The notes under the pieces were generated by a model. It was given only the letters and a program-made list of their open reading frames with translations, was not told the DNA's origin and did no database searches. A stretch of DNA of 64,000 nucleotides from assembly GCA_903876735.1 (NCBI GenBank), contig CAIRAW010000014.1, positions 161,776 through 225,775 of the forward strand. Reading direction: 5' to 3'. The stretch comes from an uncultured beta proteobacterium. Its GTDB lineage: Bacteria > Pseudomonadota > Gammaproteobacteria > Burkholderiales > Burkholderiaceae_C. A program made the translations under genes and the position numbers. Shown here one piece after another: positions 54,248 to 63,229 of this stretch (position 1 is its first letter; the number at the start of each line of letters is the position of its first letter).

Positions 54248-56626
54248 ATGAATCACATGAAGAAATTCAAACCCACACCGATCGCCCTGCTTGTCGGCGC
54301 ACTGTGCAGCGCGTCTCCGCTCTGGGCGCAACAGGCAAGCGCCACCGATATCGGCCGCATTTCGGTCGAGGGTCAGGCCGCTGGAACGGCGACCGGGCTG
54401 ATCGTTCAGGAAGACACACCCAAGGCGCGCAGCTCGGTCAATCGCGCGCATCTGGAAACACTCAACCCATCGAGCAACCCGTATCAGGCGATCGAGATGC
54501 TGCCCGGTGTGAATACCTTCAGCTATGACGGCACCGGCCTGTTTGGCGGCGGCCTGCGCGTGCGCGGCGCCAACAGTGACCAGATGGGCTTCACCATCAA
54601 TGGCGCACCGGTCAACGACTCGGGTAATTTCGCGGTCTATCCGCAGGAATATTCGGATGTTGACAATCTTTGTGAAGTCTTCCTGACGCAAGGCTCAACC
54701 GACACTGAAGCCCCTCACGTTGGCGCTTCCGGCGGCAATGTCGGCATGGTGACCTGCGCACCGGAGGACGCATTTCGCATTCGCCTGTCGCAATCAATGG
54801 GCATGCTGAATTTCTCCAAGACCTTTGTTCGCCTGGATACCGGAAAATTTGCCGACGGCAAGGCCAAGGCCTTTATATCGTATTCCAAATCCCAGGCCGA
54901 CAAATTCAAGGGTGAAGGTAAAGCGGACAAGGACCACGTCGATTTTGGCGCCGAATTCAAACCAAACGACAGTCTGTCGCTGTCCACCAGCCTGCTATAC
55001 AACAAGGCGGTCAACAACAATTACCTGACGCTCTCCAAAGCCAACATCGCCGCTTCCGGCGACCGTCTGGACTTCAGCACCACGGTACCCCAGCATGTAA
55101 CGCCGGTGGCAGGAACCGCCCAAGCGGACACGCTGCCGGGGGCACCGGATACTTACTACGGGTTCAACCTGAACCCGTTCAAGAACTACCTGTGGACCGG
55201 CAAGGCCGAATACAAGGTCAACAAGGACGTCTCGGTCTCGGCTGAGCCCTATTTCTGGTACGGCTTTGGCACCGGCGGTCAGGAAGAGCAGCTTCTGAGT
55301 GAATCCAAAGCATCCACGATTCGCGGCGGCGGCCTGGCCGACATCAACGGCGACGGCGACGCCCTGGACAAGGTGCTGGTCTACCGCGGCTCCCTGACGC
55401 AGACTTACCGCCCGGGTGCCACCTTCAAGACCAGCATCCGCGTCGACAACAACAATATCCTGGCCGGCTATTGGGTTGAGCGCGCACGCCACATCCAGAC
55501 GCAACCGGCGGTCCGCGTTGACAACGCCGGCAATACCACCGACATCTGGCTGCAGGACGAGAGCCTGTACCTGCGCCGTCAGGACGGCACGGTCTACCAG
55601 GGACGCAACCAGCAGACCATCAGTTCCGCCTCGTCCCTCTTCATTCAGGACAGCATCAGCCTGCTGCAGGACAAGCTCAATCTGCAACTGGGTTTGCGCA
55701 ACTCGGAGATCAGGCGCGACTTCAGCAACTTCGCCAATGAAGGTTCCGGCCAGGGCGCTGATTACAACCTGACCAAGACTTACAGCAAGGTACTGCCCAG
55801 CGCCGGCGTGCGCTACGCGCTGGACCCGCAGCAACAGGTCTTTGCCAATGTGGCCGGCAACATGAAGGCACCGGGCAACTTCAGCTACCAGTCGCTGCTG
55901 ATCGGTGGCACTACGGTCAACGGCCTGCTGACCGGCGCCAACCTGCGCGACCCGGCTGTGGAAATGGAAACCTCAACCAATCTGGACATTGGTTACCGCT
56001 TCGCCGGCACCGCTTTGACATTCTCAGGATCGGTTTACTACATCAACTTCAACAACCGCATTGCGCGCGCGTACGACCCGGTGTCATCCCTGTCCACCGA
56101 CTTTAACGTCGGCAACGTTATCACGCGTGGCTTTGAGTTGGAGTCCGGTTACAAGCTGAACAGGAACTGGTCGCTCTATGGCTCGCTGTCTTACACCGAC
56201 AGCAAGATGCAAAGCGACCTGCGCACCAGCGCCACCGCATTCGAGGCAACCGCCGGCAAGCAAATGCCCGATACCCCGCAGTGGATGGGCGCGCTGCGCC
56301 TGGCCTATACCAGCGGCAGCTGGTACGGCAACGCCGACCTGAAGTACACCGGCAGCGCCTACTCCACGCTGGTGAATGACGAATCGGTAGATGGCGTGAC
56401 CCTGACCAACGTCAGCCTGGGTTATCGTTTTGGCGATACAGCGTTCCTGAAGAAACCCTCGGTTCAATTGAATGTGAACAACCTGTTCGATCAAAGCTAC
56501 CTGCGCATCAATTCGGGCAGCGGCAGCAACTTCACGACACGCGCCATCGGCACCGGCGGCAGCACACCGTTCTACTACGTAGGCAGCCCACGCTTCATCT
56601 CAGTCACCCTGCGCTCGGACTTCTGA
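54248..56626 (+). CDS. TonB-dependent outer-membrane receptor
   Basis: The protein of about 792 aa has a signal peptide (PIALLVGALCSASPLWAQ), a plug domain (LNPSSNPYQAIEMLPGVNTF, GLRVRGANSDQMGFTINGAP) and a 22-strand barrel ending FISVTLRSDF, with the C-terminal Phe for BAM assembly. Acidic segments such as LADINGDGDALDK in extracellular loops could bind cations. Substrate unknown; the downstream nucleotidase and PhoD, and the Pho genes around it, suggest an organophosphate. Two ATG codons (54248, 54257) compete as start. The stop overlaps the next start by one base (TGATG). Confidence 0.9.
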   Translation: MNHMKKFKPTPIALLVGALCSASPLWAQQASATDIGRISVEGQAAGTATGLIVQEDTPKARSSVNRAHLETLNPSSNPYQAIEMLPGVNTFSYDGTGLFGGGLRVRGANSDQMGFTINGAPVNDSGNFAVYPQEYSDVDNLCEVFLTQGSTDTEAPHVGASGGNVGMVTCAPEDAFRIRLSQSMGMLNFSKTFVRLDTGKFADGKAKAFISYSKSQADKFKGEGKADKDHVDFGAEFKPNDSLSLSTSLLYNKAVNNNYLTLSKANIAASGDRLDFSTTVPQHVTPVAGTAQADTLPGAPDTYYGFNLNPFKNYLWTGKAEYKVNKDVSVSAEPYFWYGFGTGGQEEQLLSESKASTIRGGGLADINGDGDALDKVLVYRGSLTQTYRPGATFKTSIRVDNNNILAGYWVERARHIQTQPAVRVDNAGNTTDIWLQDESLYLRRQDGTVYQGRNQQTISSASSLFIQDSISLLQDKLNLQLGLRNSEIRRDFSNFANEGSGQGADYNLTKTYSKVLPSAGVRYALDPQQQVFANVAGNMKAPGNFSYQSLLIGGTTVNGLLTGANLRDPAVEMETSTNLDIGYRFAGTALTFSGSVYYINFNNRIARAYDPVSSLSTDFNVGNVITRGFELESGYKLNRNWSLYGSLSYTDSKMQSDLRTSATAFEATAGKQMPDTPQWMGALRLAYTSGSWYGNADLKYTGSAYSTLVNDESVDGVTLTNVSLGYRFGDTAFLKKPSVQLNVNNLFDQSYLRINSGSGSNFTTRAIGTGGSTPFYYVGSPRFISVTLRSDF

Positions 56627-58467
56627 TGGCGGTGCACAGCGTTGGCAATGGATTGCGCTCGGCTGCAACAGTGCGGTCGCTGACGGCCAGCGCCTGCCTG
56701 GGGGCGGCGCTGCTCGGCTTCCTTCCATGCGCGCAGGCCCAGCAGCCTGCGGCGCAGCCACCGCTGACGCTGTCGCTGCTGGCCTTCAGTGATTTCCACG
56801 GCTACCTGCAGCCGCCACCCGGCAGCGTGCTGGTGCCGGTCCCTGGCAAGGACAGCGGCGCCCGCGTGGCGGTCGGTGGCGCGGCCTACCTCGCAACGCT
56901 GGTTGAACAACTCAAGCGCCAGAACCCCGACAACACCCTGCTGGTGGCCGCGGGCGACATGATTGGCGCATCACCGCTGACGTCGAGCCTGTTCCATGAC
57001 GAGCCGACCATTGAATTTCTGAACCAGATTGGCGTGCGCGTCTCCGTTGTCGGCAACCATGAGTTTGACAAAGGCCGTGCCGAATTGTTGCGCCTGCAGC
57101 ACGGCGGTTGCCACCCGAAATCGGCCGACGGCTCCAGCGGTGTCATCGGTGTTGACACCTGCATGCACGACGGCCAGTTTAAGGGCGCCAGCTTTCAATA
57201 CCTCGCTGCCAATGTCATCGATCAGGCAAGCGGCAAGCCGCTGTTTCCGCCCTACGCCATTGAAACCGTCGCCGGCGTCAAGGTCGGATTTATCGGGGTG
57301 ACGCTGAAGGAAACTCCGCAGATGGTGATACCCGCCGGTATTGTCGGGCTGCAATTTGTGGATGAAGTGGCGACCGTGAACCAACTGGTTCCGGTCCTGA
57401 AAAACCAGGGCGTCACGGTGATCGTGCTGCTGCTGCACCAAGGTGGTGAAACCACAGCCCGGACAATGCTCGACAAGTCCTGCCCGGGCTTTAGCGGCGA
57501 CGTTCTCAGCCTGGCCGATCGCATGGACCCGGCCATCGACCTCATCATCAGCGGTCACACGCACCAGGAATACGTCTGCTTCAGACCGGACGGCAAGCTC
57601 ATCACCCAATCGGGTCCGGCGGGCCGACTGCTGACGAAAATCGATCTCACCGTCGACCGACTGACCGGCAAGCTCATTGCCAAGGATGCCAACAACAAGC
57701 TCGTCATCAATGAATCAGACGTGAAGGATTTCAACGGTGCACTTCTGCCGATGCCGACGACTTACAGCGCTCTGCGTCCGGATCCCGCGACCGACGCCAT
57801 GGTGCGCCGTTACGCTGACCTCGCGGCGTCGGTGTCCAATGTCGTGGTCGGCAGAGTATCGGGCAGCCTCGACCGCAAGATCAACGAGGCCGGCGAAAGC
57901 ACGCTGGGGGCCGTCATCGCGGACGCCTTTCTGGCCGCCTCCGCCGGCGCCAACCAGGGCTCGCCGGCTGCGCAGATCGCCTTCACCAATCGCGGTGGCC
58001 TGCGCAGCGACCTGACGACCAGTCTGGACGTTACCTTTGGTCAGTTGTTCAGCGTATTGCCCTTCAGCAACACCGTGGTCACGATGGACCTCAACGGCGC
58101 GCAACTGCTGCGACTGCTGGAACAGCAGTGGGAGCAGCCGCAAACACCGGGCGGACGCATGCTGTCGGTCTCCAGCGGCTTTGGCTACGCCTGGAATGCC
58201 CGTCAAGCCGATGGCGCGGCGAGCGGCAGCGGCCAGCGCGTCGTGCCCGGCTCCATGAAACTGCACGGCGTACCGATTGAAATGGACAAGACCTACCGCA
58301 TTGCGGTGAACAACTTCATCGCCAGCGGTGGCGACAACTTCACGGTTCTGCAACAGGGCCGCAGGCAGCAGATCGGTGACATCGACTCAGTCGTTGCTCG
58401 AGCCTATTTTCAGACCAAGGGCCTGGTTGTAAAACCGGCGCTGAATCGAATTGCACGCCTGAACTGA
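56626..58467 (+). CDS. Exported 5'-nucleotidase / bifunctional metallophosphatase
   Basis: The 613-aa protein has a signal peptide (ACLGAALLGFLPCAQAQ), an N-terminal metallophosphatase domain (LLAFSDFHGYLQ, AAGDMIGASP, VGNHEFDKG, LLLHQGGE, ISGHTHQEY) and a C-terminal substrate-binding 5_nucleotid_C domain (IAFTNRGGLRSDL, TFGQLFSVLPFSNTVV, NNFIASGGDNFTVL). It removes phosphate from nucleotides in the periplasm. The ATG overlaps the receptor stop, so translation of receptor and nucleotidase is probably coupled. Confidence 0.93.
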   Translation: MAVHSVGNGLRSAATVRSLTASACLGAALLGFLPCAQAQQPAAQPPLTLSLLAFSDFHGYLQPPPGSVLVPVPGKDSGARVAVGGAAYLATLVEQLKRQNPDNTLLVAAGDMIGASPLTSSLFHDEPTIEFLNQIGVRVSVVGNHEFDKGRAELLRLQHGGCHPKSADGSSGVIGVDTCMHDGQFKGASFQYLAANVIDQASGKPLFPPYAIETVAGVKVGFIGVTLKETPQMVIPAGIVGLQFVDEVATVNQLVPVLKNQGVTVIVLLLHQGGETTARTMLDKSCPGFSGDVLSLADRMDPAIDLIISGHTHQEYVCFRPDGKLITQSGPAGRLLTKIDLTVDRLTGKLIAKDANNKLVINESDVKDFNGALLPMPTTYSALRPDPATDAMVRRYADLAASVSNVVVGRVSGSLDRKINEAGESTLGAVIADAFLAASAGANQGSPAAQIAFTNRGGLRSDLTTSLDVTFGQLFSVLPFSNTVVTMDLNGAQLLRLLEQQWEQPQTPGGRMLSVSSGFGYAWNARQADGAASGSGQRVVPGSMKLHGVPIEMDKTYRIAVNNFIASGGDNFTVLQQGRRQQIGDIDSVVARAYFQTKGLVVKPALNRIARLN

Positions 58468-58535
58468 GGCAAATATTTTTTAATGCGGCTGACACATGCC
58501 GCCCCTTTAATCGAGTCCTTTCAGGAGTTCACACC

Positions 58536-60317
58536 ATGACCATTCAAAACAGCCGTCGCGACTTTTTGGTAAAAACCGCGAGCGCAAGCGCTGCGGTCGC
58601 AATGATAGGCACGCTGGCCGCTTGCGGCGGGTCCGATCCCGCAGCCGTGTTCCTGATTCCGCCACCCAAAGCCGATTTCAAATACGGCGTCGCCAGTGGC
58701 GACCCGCTGACAGACCGTGTTATTTTGTGGACCCATGCCAAGATTGCGAACAGTATCGATGCCGTATGGCTGACCTGGCAAGTCGCTGCCGACAATGCTT
58801 TTGCCACGGTGGTGCGAACCGGTCGCGTGCAGACCACGGAAACTTCGTCCTTCACCGCAAAGGTCGACGTCACCGGCTTGACGGCTGGCACCAGCTATTT
58901 TTACCGCTTTGTCGATGACGCCGGCGTGATCTCGGCGGTTGGCACCACGCGCACCCTGCCGGCTGCCAATGCCAGTTCGGTCAAGCTCGCCGTGTTTTCA
59001 TGCGCGCTTTATTCGGAGGGCTTCTTCAACGCCTATGACGCAGCGGCCAAGTCGGACGCCCAGTACGCCATCCACCTGGGCGACTACCTGTACGAATACG
59101 GCTCGGACCCGAAGAAATTCGGCAACGCCGATGCCGTGACACTCGGGCGTGTCACCGTCCCCGCCAACGACATGGTCAGCCTGGACGACTACCGCACACG
59201 CTACGCCCTGTACCGCTCGGATCCAATGCTGCAAGCCCTGCACGCCAAGATGCCCTGGATCACGATTTGGGACGACCACGAATTTGCCAACAACGCCTAC
59301 GTCGCTGGCGCAGAAAACCACAATCCATTGACCCAGGGCGACTGGACGACACGGAAAAATATTGCGGCCAAGGTGTACCACGAGTGGATGCCGATCCGCA
59401 CGCCTGACAGCGCCAACCTGCTCAAGATTTACCGCAGCTTTGACTTCGGCAATCTGCTCTCGCTTCACATGCTCGATACGCGCATCGAAGGTCGGGATCA
59501 GCAATACGATAATTTTGGCGACGCCGACGGTGGTGTGACGCGCTACCTGACCGGCCTGGCCACTGGCACCGATGCGGCACGAAAGATGATCAGCGCCACG
59601 CAACAGAGTTGGCTCATGAACAACATCTCTTCATCGACTGCCAGCTGGCAGTTCCTGGGCAATCAGGACATCATGGCGCGCATGTGGTTTCCAGCTTCGG
59701 TGCTGCAAGCCTATGCCACTGCGGCCAGCAACCCGACCGGCGTTGTCAGCGCCATCAGCAATTACCTGACAGCCAAAGCGACCCGTGCCGCCTATGGCGC
59801 CGCTGCCCTCACGCCAACGCAAAGCGCCCTGCTTAGCGCACCCAAGATCCCTTACAACCTCGACTCCTGGGACGGTTATCCCAGCAACCGTGAAGCGGTG
59901 CTGCAAGCCATCAAGGCGAAGAACAAAAAACTGGTGACACTCTCGGGCGACTCGCACAATGCCTGGTTTGCCAACCTGACCACCCTGGCCGGTGAAAAGG
60001 TCGGTGTAGAGTTTGCCGCCTCGTCGGTCACGGCACCCGGTTTCGAGAGCGTCGGTCTGGGCAGCATGGCCAGTTCACTCGACGGCAGTGCCCTGGTACC
60101 GCAGTTGGGCGCCTCGGCCATTGGCGCCGGACTGGGCCTGGTCGATGACTTGAATTACAGCGACAGCGTTCGCCGCGGCTACCTGCTCATGACCATCACC
60201 GCAGATGCGGTCAAAGGTGAATATGTGTTTGTCAGCACGGTGAAGTCCAGCACCTACACGGCAGCGGTGGGCAAGACCGTCACCGTGGCAGCCACGGGCG
60301 CCGTCAGCTACGCCTGA
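58536..60317 (+). CDS. phoD: Alkaline phosphatase PhoD
   Basis: The 593-aa protein has a Tat signal (NSRRDFLVKTASASAAVAM) followed by a possible lipobox (TLAACGG), so it may be an exported lipoprotein. It has the PhoD Fe/Ca phosphatase motifs: KYGVASGDPLTDRVILWT near residue 48, HLGDYLYEYG, TIWDDHEFANN, and LSGDSHNAWFAN. PhoD cleaves phosphomono- and diesters. It lies 68 bases after the nucleotidase. A weak GCGGC/GCCGC hairpin is in the gap; no PHO box of its own was seen. Confidence 0.93.
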   Translation: MTIQNSRRDFLVKTASASAAVAMIGTLAACGGSDPAAVFLIPPPKADFKYGVASGDPLTDRVILWTHAKIANSIDAVWLTWQVAADNAFATVVRTGRVQTTETSSFTAKVDVTGLTAGTSYFYRFVDDAGVISAVGTTRTLPAANASSVKLAVFSCALYSEGFFNAYDAAAKSDAQYAIHLGDYLYEYGSDPKKFGNADAVTLGRVTVPANDMVSLDDYRTRYALYRSDPMLQALHAKMPWITIWDDHEFANNAYVAGAENHNPLTQGDWTTRKNIAAKVYHEWMPIRTPDSANLLKIYRSFDFGNLLSLHMLDTRIEGRDQQYDNFGDADGGVTRYLTGLATGTDAARKMISATQQSWLMNNISSSTASWQFLGNQDIMARMWFPASVLQAYATAASNPTGVVSAISNYLTAKATRAAYGAAALTPTQSALLSAPKIPYNLDSWDGYPSNREAVLQAIKAKNKKLVTLSGDSHNAWFANLTTLAGEKVGVEFAASSVTAPGFESVGLGSMASSLDGSALVPQLGASAIGAGLGLVDDLNYSDSVRRGYLLMTITADAVKGEYVFVSTVKSSTYTAAVGKTVTVAATGAVSYA

Positions 60318-60597
60318 TCAGAACAGTGGCGGGCGACGGCCTTGCTGATTTTCGGTCGCGCCGGCAACAACTTGTCGGAGCGGCGTCTGCTTCCAGTTCC
60401 GCCACCGGGTGTCACACCTTCGTCACAAACCCGTCGAACAATTCAGTCGTTTACATGTCGCTTGCTTCGCAATCAAGGATGAGAACAGGCGAGCGCTGCA
60501 GCGTCGCCGCCTTACTCCAACACAGCTTACGTGCAGACGGAACCGCCCAGCGCCATGTAGCACCAATCTCTCTCTCCAACCTCAAAAGGAAGCTCCA
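60318..60597 (+). promoter_or_regulatory. Leader of the ABC importer operon with PHO box
   Basis: TGTCAC (60410-60415), CGTCAC (60421-60426) and a weaker CGTCGA (60432-60437) repeat every 11 bp. A -10-like AACAAT (60437-60442) lies 10 bp after the second half-site, and TTTACAT follows nearby. The start codon is about 155 bases farther on, so the transcript has a long leader; no clear structure was recognised there. Confidence 0.7.
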
Positions 60598-61611
60598 ATG
60601 ATGAACCGACGCGACCTCTTGTCGACTGCCGCTCTGGCAGGCGCGACCGCCGCTTTCCCGGCACTTGCCCAGTCGTCCCGCGCGATTTGCTACAACTGCC
60701 CGCCGGAGTGGGCGGACTGGGGCGGCATGCTGCGCATGGTCGGGCAACGCCTGAACATTCAGGTGCCGCCAGACAACAAAAATTCCGGGCAATCACTGGC
60801 CGCGCTCATCGCCGAGAAGGCCAAGCCCGTAGCCGACGTGGTCTACCTGGGTGGCCAGGTCGGCCCGCAAGCCAAAGCAGCCGGCGTGATCGAAGCCTAC
60901 CAGCCCAAGCGTTTTGCCGAAATTCCAGCGACGCTCAAGGACGCAGAAGGCTACTGGTTCAGCATTCACTCCGGCACACTCGGCTTTTTTGTCAACACCC
61001 AGGCCCTGGGCGGCAAGCCCGTGCCACGCAGTTGGGCCGACCTGCTCAAACCGGAATACAAGGGCCTTGTGGGCTACCTGAACCCCGGCAGCGCGGCGGT
61101 CGGCCAGGTTGGCGTCATTGCCGTCAACCTCGCACTCGGTGGCACCTATGACAACCTGGATGCGGGCATCAAATACTTCAAGCAACTCCAGGCCAACAAC
61201 CCCATCGTTCCGACGCAGACCGCTTATGCGCGGGTTCTGTCGGGCGAAATCCCGATTCTGCTCGACTATGACTTCAACGCCTACCGCGGCCAGTACACCG
61301 ACCAGGCACCCACGGTCTTCGTCATTCCACAAGAAGGCACGCAACAGCTTCCCTATGTCATGGGTTTGGTCAAGAACGGTCCCAACCCCGAGCAGGGCAA
61401 ACGCATTCTTGACTTTGTGCTGTCCGACGAGGGCCAGCGTCACTGGGCCAGCGCCTATCTGCGTCCGGTCTTTGCCAAAGCGATGTCGGACGACATGAAG
61501 AAGCGCTTCCTGCCCGACGCCGACTACCAGCGCGCCAAGGCGATTGATGTGCAAAAGCTGGCCGACGCGTCCAAGGCCATCGGCACGCGTTACCAAAAAG
61601 AAGTGGGTTGA
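60598..61611 (+). CDS. ABC transporter substrate-binding protein (putative phosphonate/organophosphate)
   Basis: The 337-aa protein has a signal peptide with twin Arg (MNRRDLLSTAALAGATAAFPALAQ). The mature part resembles the Fe3+/spermidine/2-aminoethylphosphonate binding group: GQSLAALIAEKAKPVADVVYLGG, GTLGFFVNTQALGGKPVPRSW and LDYDFNAYRGQY, with VMGLVKNGPNPEQGKRILDF near the end. The PHO box and the neighbouring phosphatases favour a phosphorus compound over iron or polyamine. AAAAGGAA precedes the tandem ATG codons at 60598 and 60601. Confidence 0.8.
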   Translation: MMNRRDLLSTAALAGATAAFPALAQSSRAICYNCPPEWADWGGMLRMVGQRLNIQVPPDNKNSGQSLAALIAEKAKPVADVVYLGGQVGPQAKAAGVIEAYQPKRFAEIPATLKDAEGYWFSIHSGTLGFFVNTQALGGKPVPRSWADLLKPEYKGLVGYLNPGSAAVGQVGVIAVNLALGGTYDNLDAGIKYFKQLQANNPIVPTQTAYARVLSGEIPILLDYDFNAYRGQYTDQAPTVFVIPQEGTQQLPYVMGLVKNGPNPEQGKRILDFVLSDEGQRHWASAYLRPVFAKAMSDDMKKRFLPDADYQRAKAIDVQKLADASKAIGTRYQKEVG

Positions 61612-62429
61612 TGAAAACTGACCGCGCCTGGCTGATTGGGTTGACGCTGCCAGTCGCGGTCATGTTCTTCACGTTCTTTGCCATTCCGTTGGCCAAACTC
61701 TTCGTCATGGGCGGCAGTAGCGAACTGGGTTGGTCAGCCTACGGTGCCGCCTTTGTTGAGCCACGCTACTGGCGCAGCATGGTCTCTACCGTCACGCTGT
61801 CGGTCGTCGTCACCGTGGCGACGCTCATCATTTCGGGCATTGCAGGCGTCTTTCTGGCGCGCCACGAGTTTGTTGGGCGACAAATTCTCACCGCCTTGTT
61901 GACGCTGCCACTCGCATTTCCCGGTGTCGTCATCGGCTTCATGGTCATCATGCTGGGGGGGCGCCAGGGGCTGATACCCACCATCAGCAACGCGCTGATT
62001 GGCGAGCGCCTGGTCTTTGCCTACTCGATGCTGGGGCTGTTTATTGGCTACATCTACTTCTCCATCCCGCGCACGATCCTGACCGTCATCGCCGCCGCTG
62101 AAAAACTCGACCCGCAATTGATCGAAGCCGCACGCTCCTTGGGAGCCTCGAACTGGCGCGTGCTGGTGGATGTGCTGATACCCGGCCTCAAACCCGCGCT
62201 GCTGGCGGCTGGCGCCATCTGTTTTGCGACTTCCATGGGCGCCTTTGGCACCGCCTTCACCCTGGCCACCAAGATTGACGTCTTGCCGATGATCATCTAC
62301 ACCGAATTCACGCTGCAGGCCAACATCGCCATGGCGGCAGCCCTGTCCTTTGTGCTGGGCCTCTTGACATGGTCGGCACTTGCCTTTGCCCGCAGTTTGA
62401 CTGGCAATACCGTTGCCGCAGCCGCATGA
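61611..62429 (+). CDS. ABC transporter permease
   Basis: The 272-aa permease has six helices and the EAA loop (EAARSLGASNWRVLVDVLI). Its ATG overlaps the stop of the substrate-binding gene by one base (TGATG). It forms a heterodimer with the next permease. Confidence 0.88.
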   Translation: MKTDRAWLIGLTLPVAVMFFTFFAIPLAKLFVMGGSSELGWSAYGAAFVEPRYWRSMVSTVTLSVVVTVATLIISGIAGVFLARHEFVGRQILTALLTLPLAFPGVVIGFMVIMLGGRQGLIPTISNALIGERLVFAYSMLGLFIGYIYFSIPRTILTVIAAAEKLDPQLIEAARSLGASNWRVLVDVLIPGLKPALLAAGAICFATSMGAFGTAFTLATKIDVLPMIIYTEFTLQANIAMAAALSFVLGLLTWSALAFARSLTGNTVAAAA

Positions 62430-63229
62430 AAAACAGCACAAAAATCCGTCGCTCAGCGGTCTTCTGGTCGCTGCTGGCCTTCACCATCGGCGTGGCGGCT
62501 TTTTTAATCATCCCCGTCATCCTGTCGATCCTGACCGGCCTGACCAAGAACCAGTTCGTGGGCCTCTCAAGCGGCTTGACACTGCAATGGGTCTTCAAGG
62601 TCTGGGGCAGCTACCAGGACAGCCTGTGGCTCTCGCTGGGCATTGCGCTGGCCTGTCTGGCCAGCACGCTGGTGCTGGGCGTGCCGGCCGCCTACGTGTT
62701 GTCACGCATCCAGGGAAAATGGGCGCGAACCATTGAGGAATTGCTGATGTTGCCGGTGGCCCTGCCGGGTCTGGCAACGGCACTGGCGCTGATCGTGACC
62801 TATGGTGCCGTGGGCAACTTCAGAACGCACTGGACCTTCATTCTGGTTGGTCACGTCCTCTTCACGCTGCCCTTCATGGTGCGCTCAGTGCTGGCGGTTC
62901 TGCTGTCGGTGGACATGCATTCGCTTGAAGAAGGTGCGCGCAGCCTGGGCGCGAGCTTCGTGCAGCGCTTTACCGGTATCGTCCTGCCCAACTGCCGCTC
63001 CGGCATCATCGCCGGCTCCCTGATGGTGCTGACGCTCTCCATTGGCGAGTTCAACATGACTTTGCTGCTGCATACGCCGCTGACGCAGACGCTGCCGGTC
63101 GGGCTGGCCGATGCCTATGCATCGCTGCGCATCGAAGTCGGCAGCGCCTACACGATTGTTTTCTTCATGATGATTGTTCCGCTGTTGCTCGCGCTGCAAC
63201 TCGCTGGCGGACGAAAGGTATCCAAATGA
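62426..63229 (+). CDS. ABC transporter permease
   Basis: The 267-aa permease has about six helices and the EAA loop (EEGARSLGASFVQRFTGIVL). The ATG at 62426 overlaps the preceding stop by four bases (ATGA); the frame is open upstream but that part lies inside the previous gene. Confidence 0.88.
   Translation: MKNSTKIRRSAVFWSLLAFTIGVAAFLIIPVILSILTGLTKNQFVGLSSGLTLQWVFKVWGSYQDSLWLSLGIALACLASTLVLGVPAAYVLSRIQGKWARTIEELLMLPVALPGLATALALIVTYGAVGNFRTHWTFILVGHVLFTLPFMVRSVLAVLLSVDMHSLEEGARSLGASFVQRFTGIVLPNCRSGIIAGSLMVLTLSIGEFNMTLLLHTPLTQTLPVGLADAYASLRIEVGSAYTIVFFMMIVPLLLALQLAGGRKVSK

Noticed and set aside
58485..58502. Terminator between the 5'-nucleotidase and phoD genes
   Set aside because: The stem is only five base pairs with no proper T-run; read-through into phoD is more likely.
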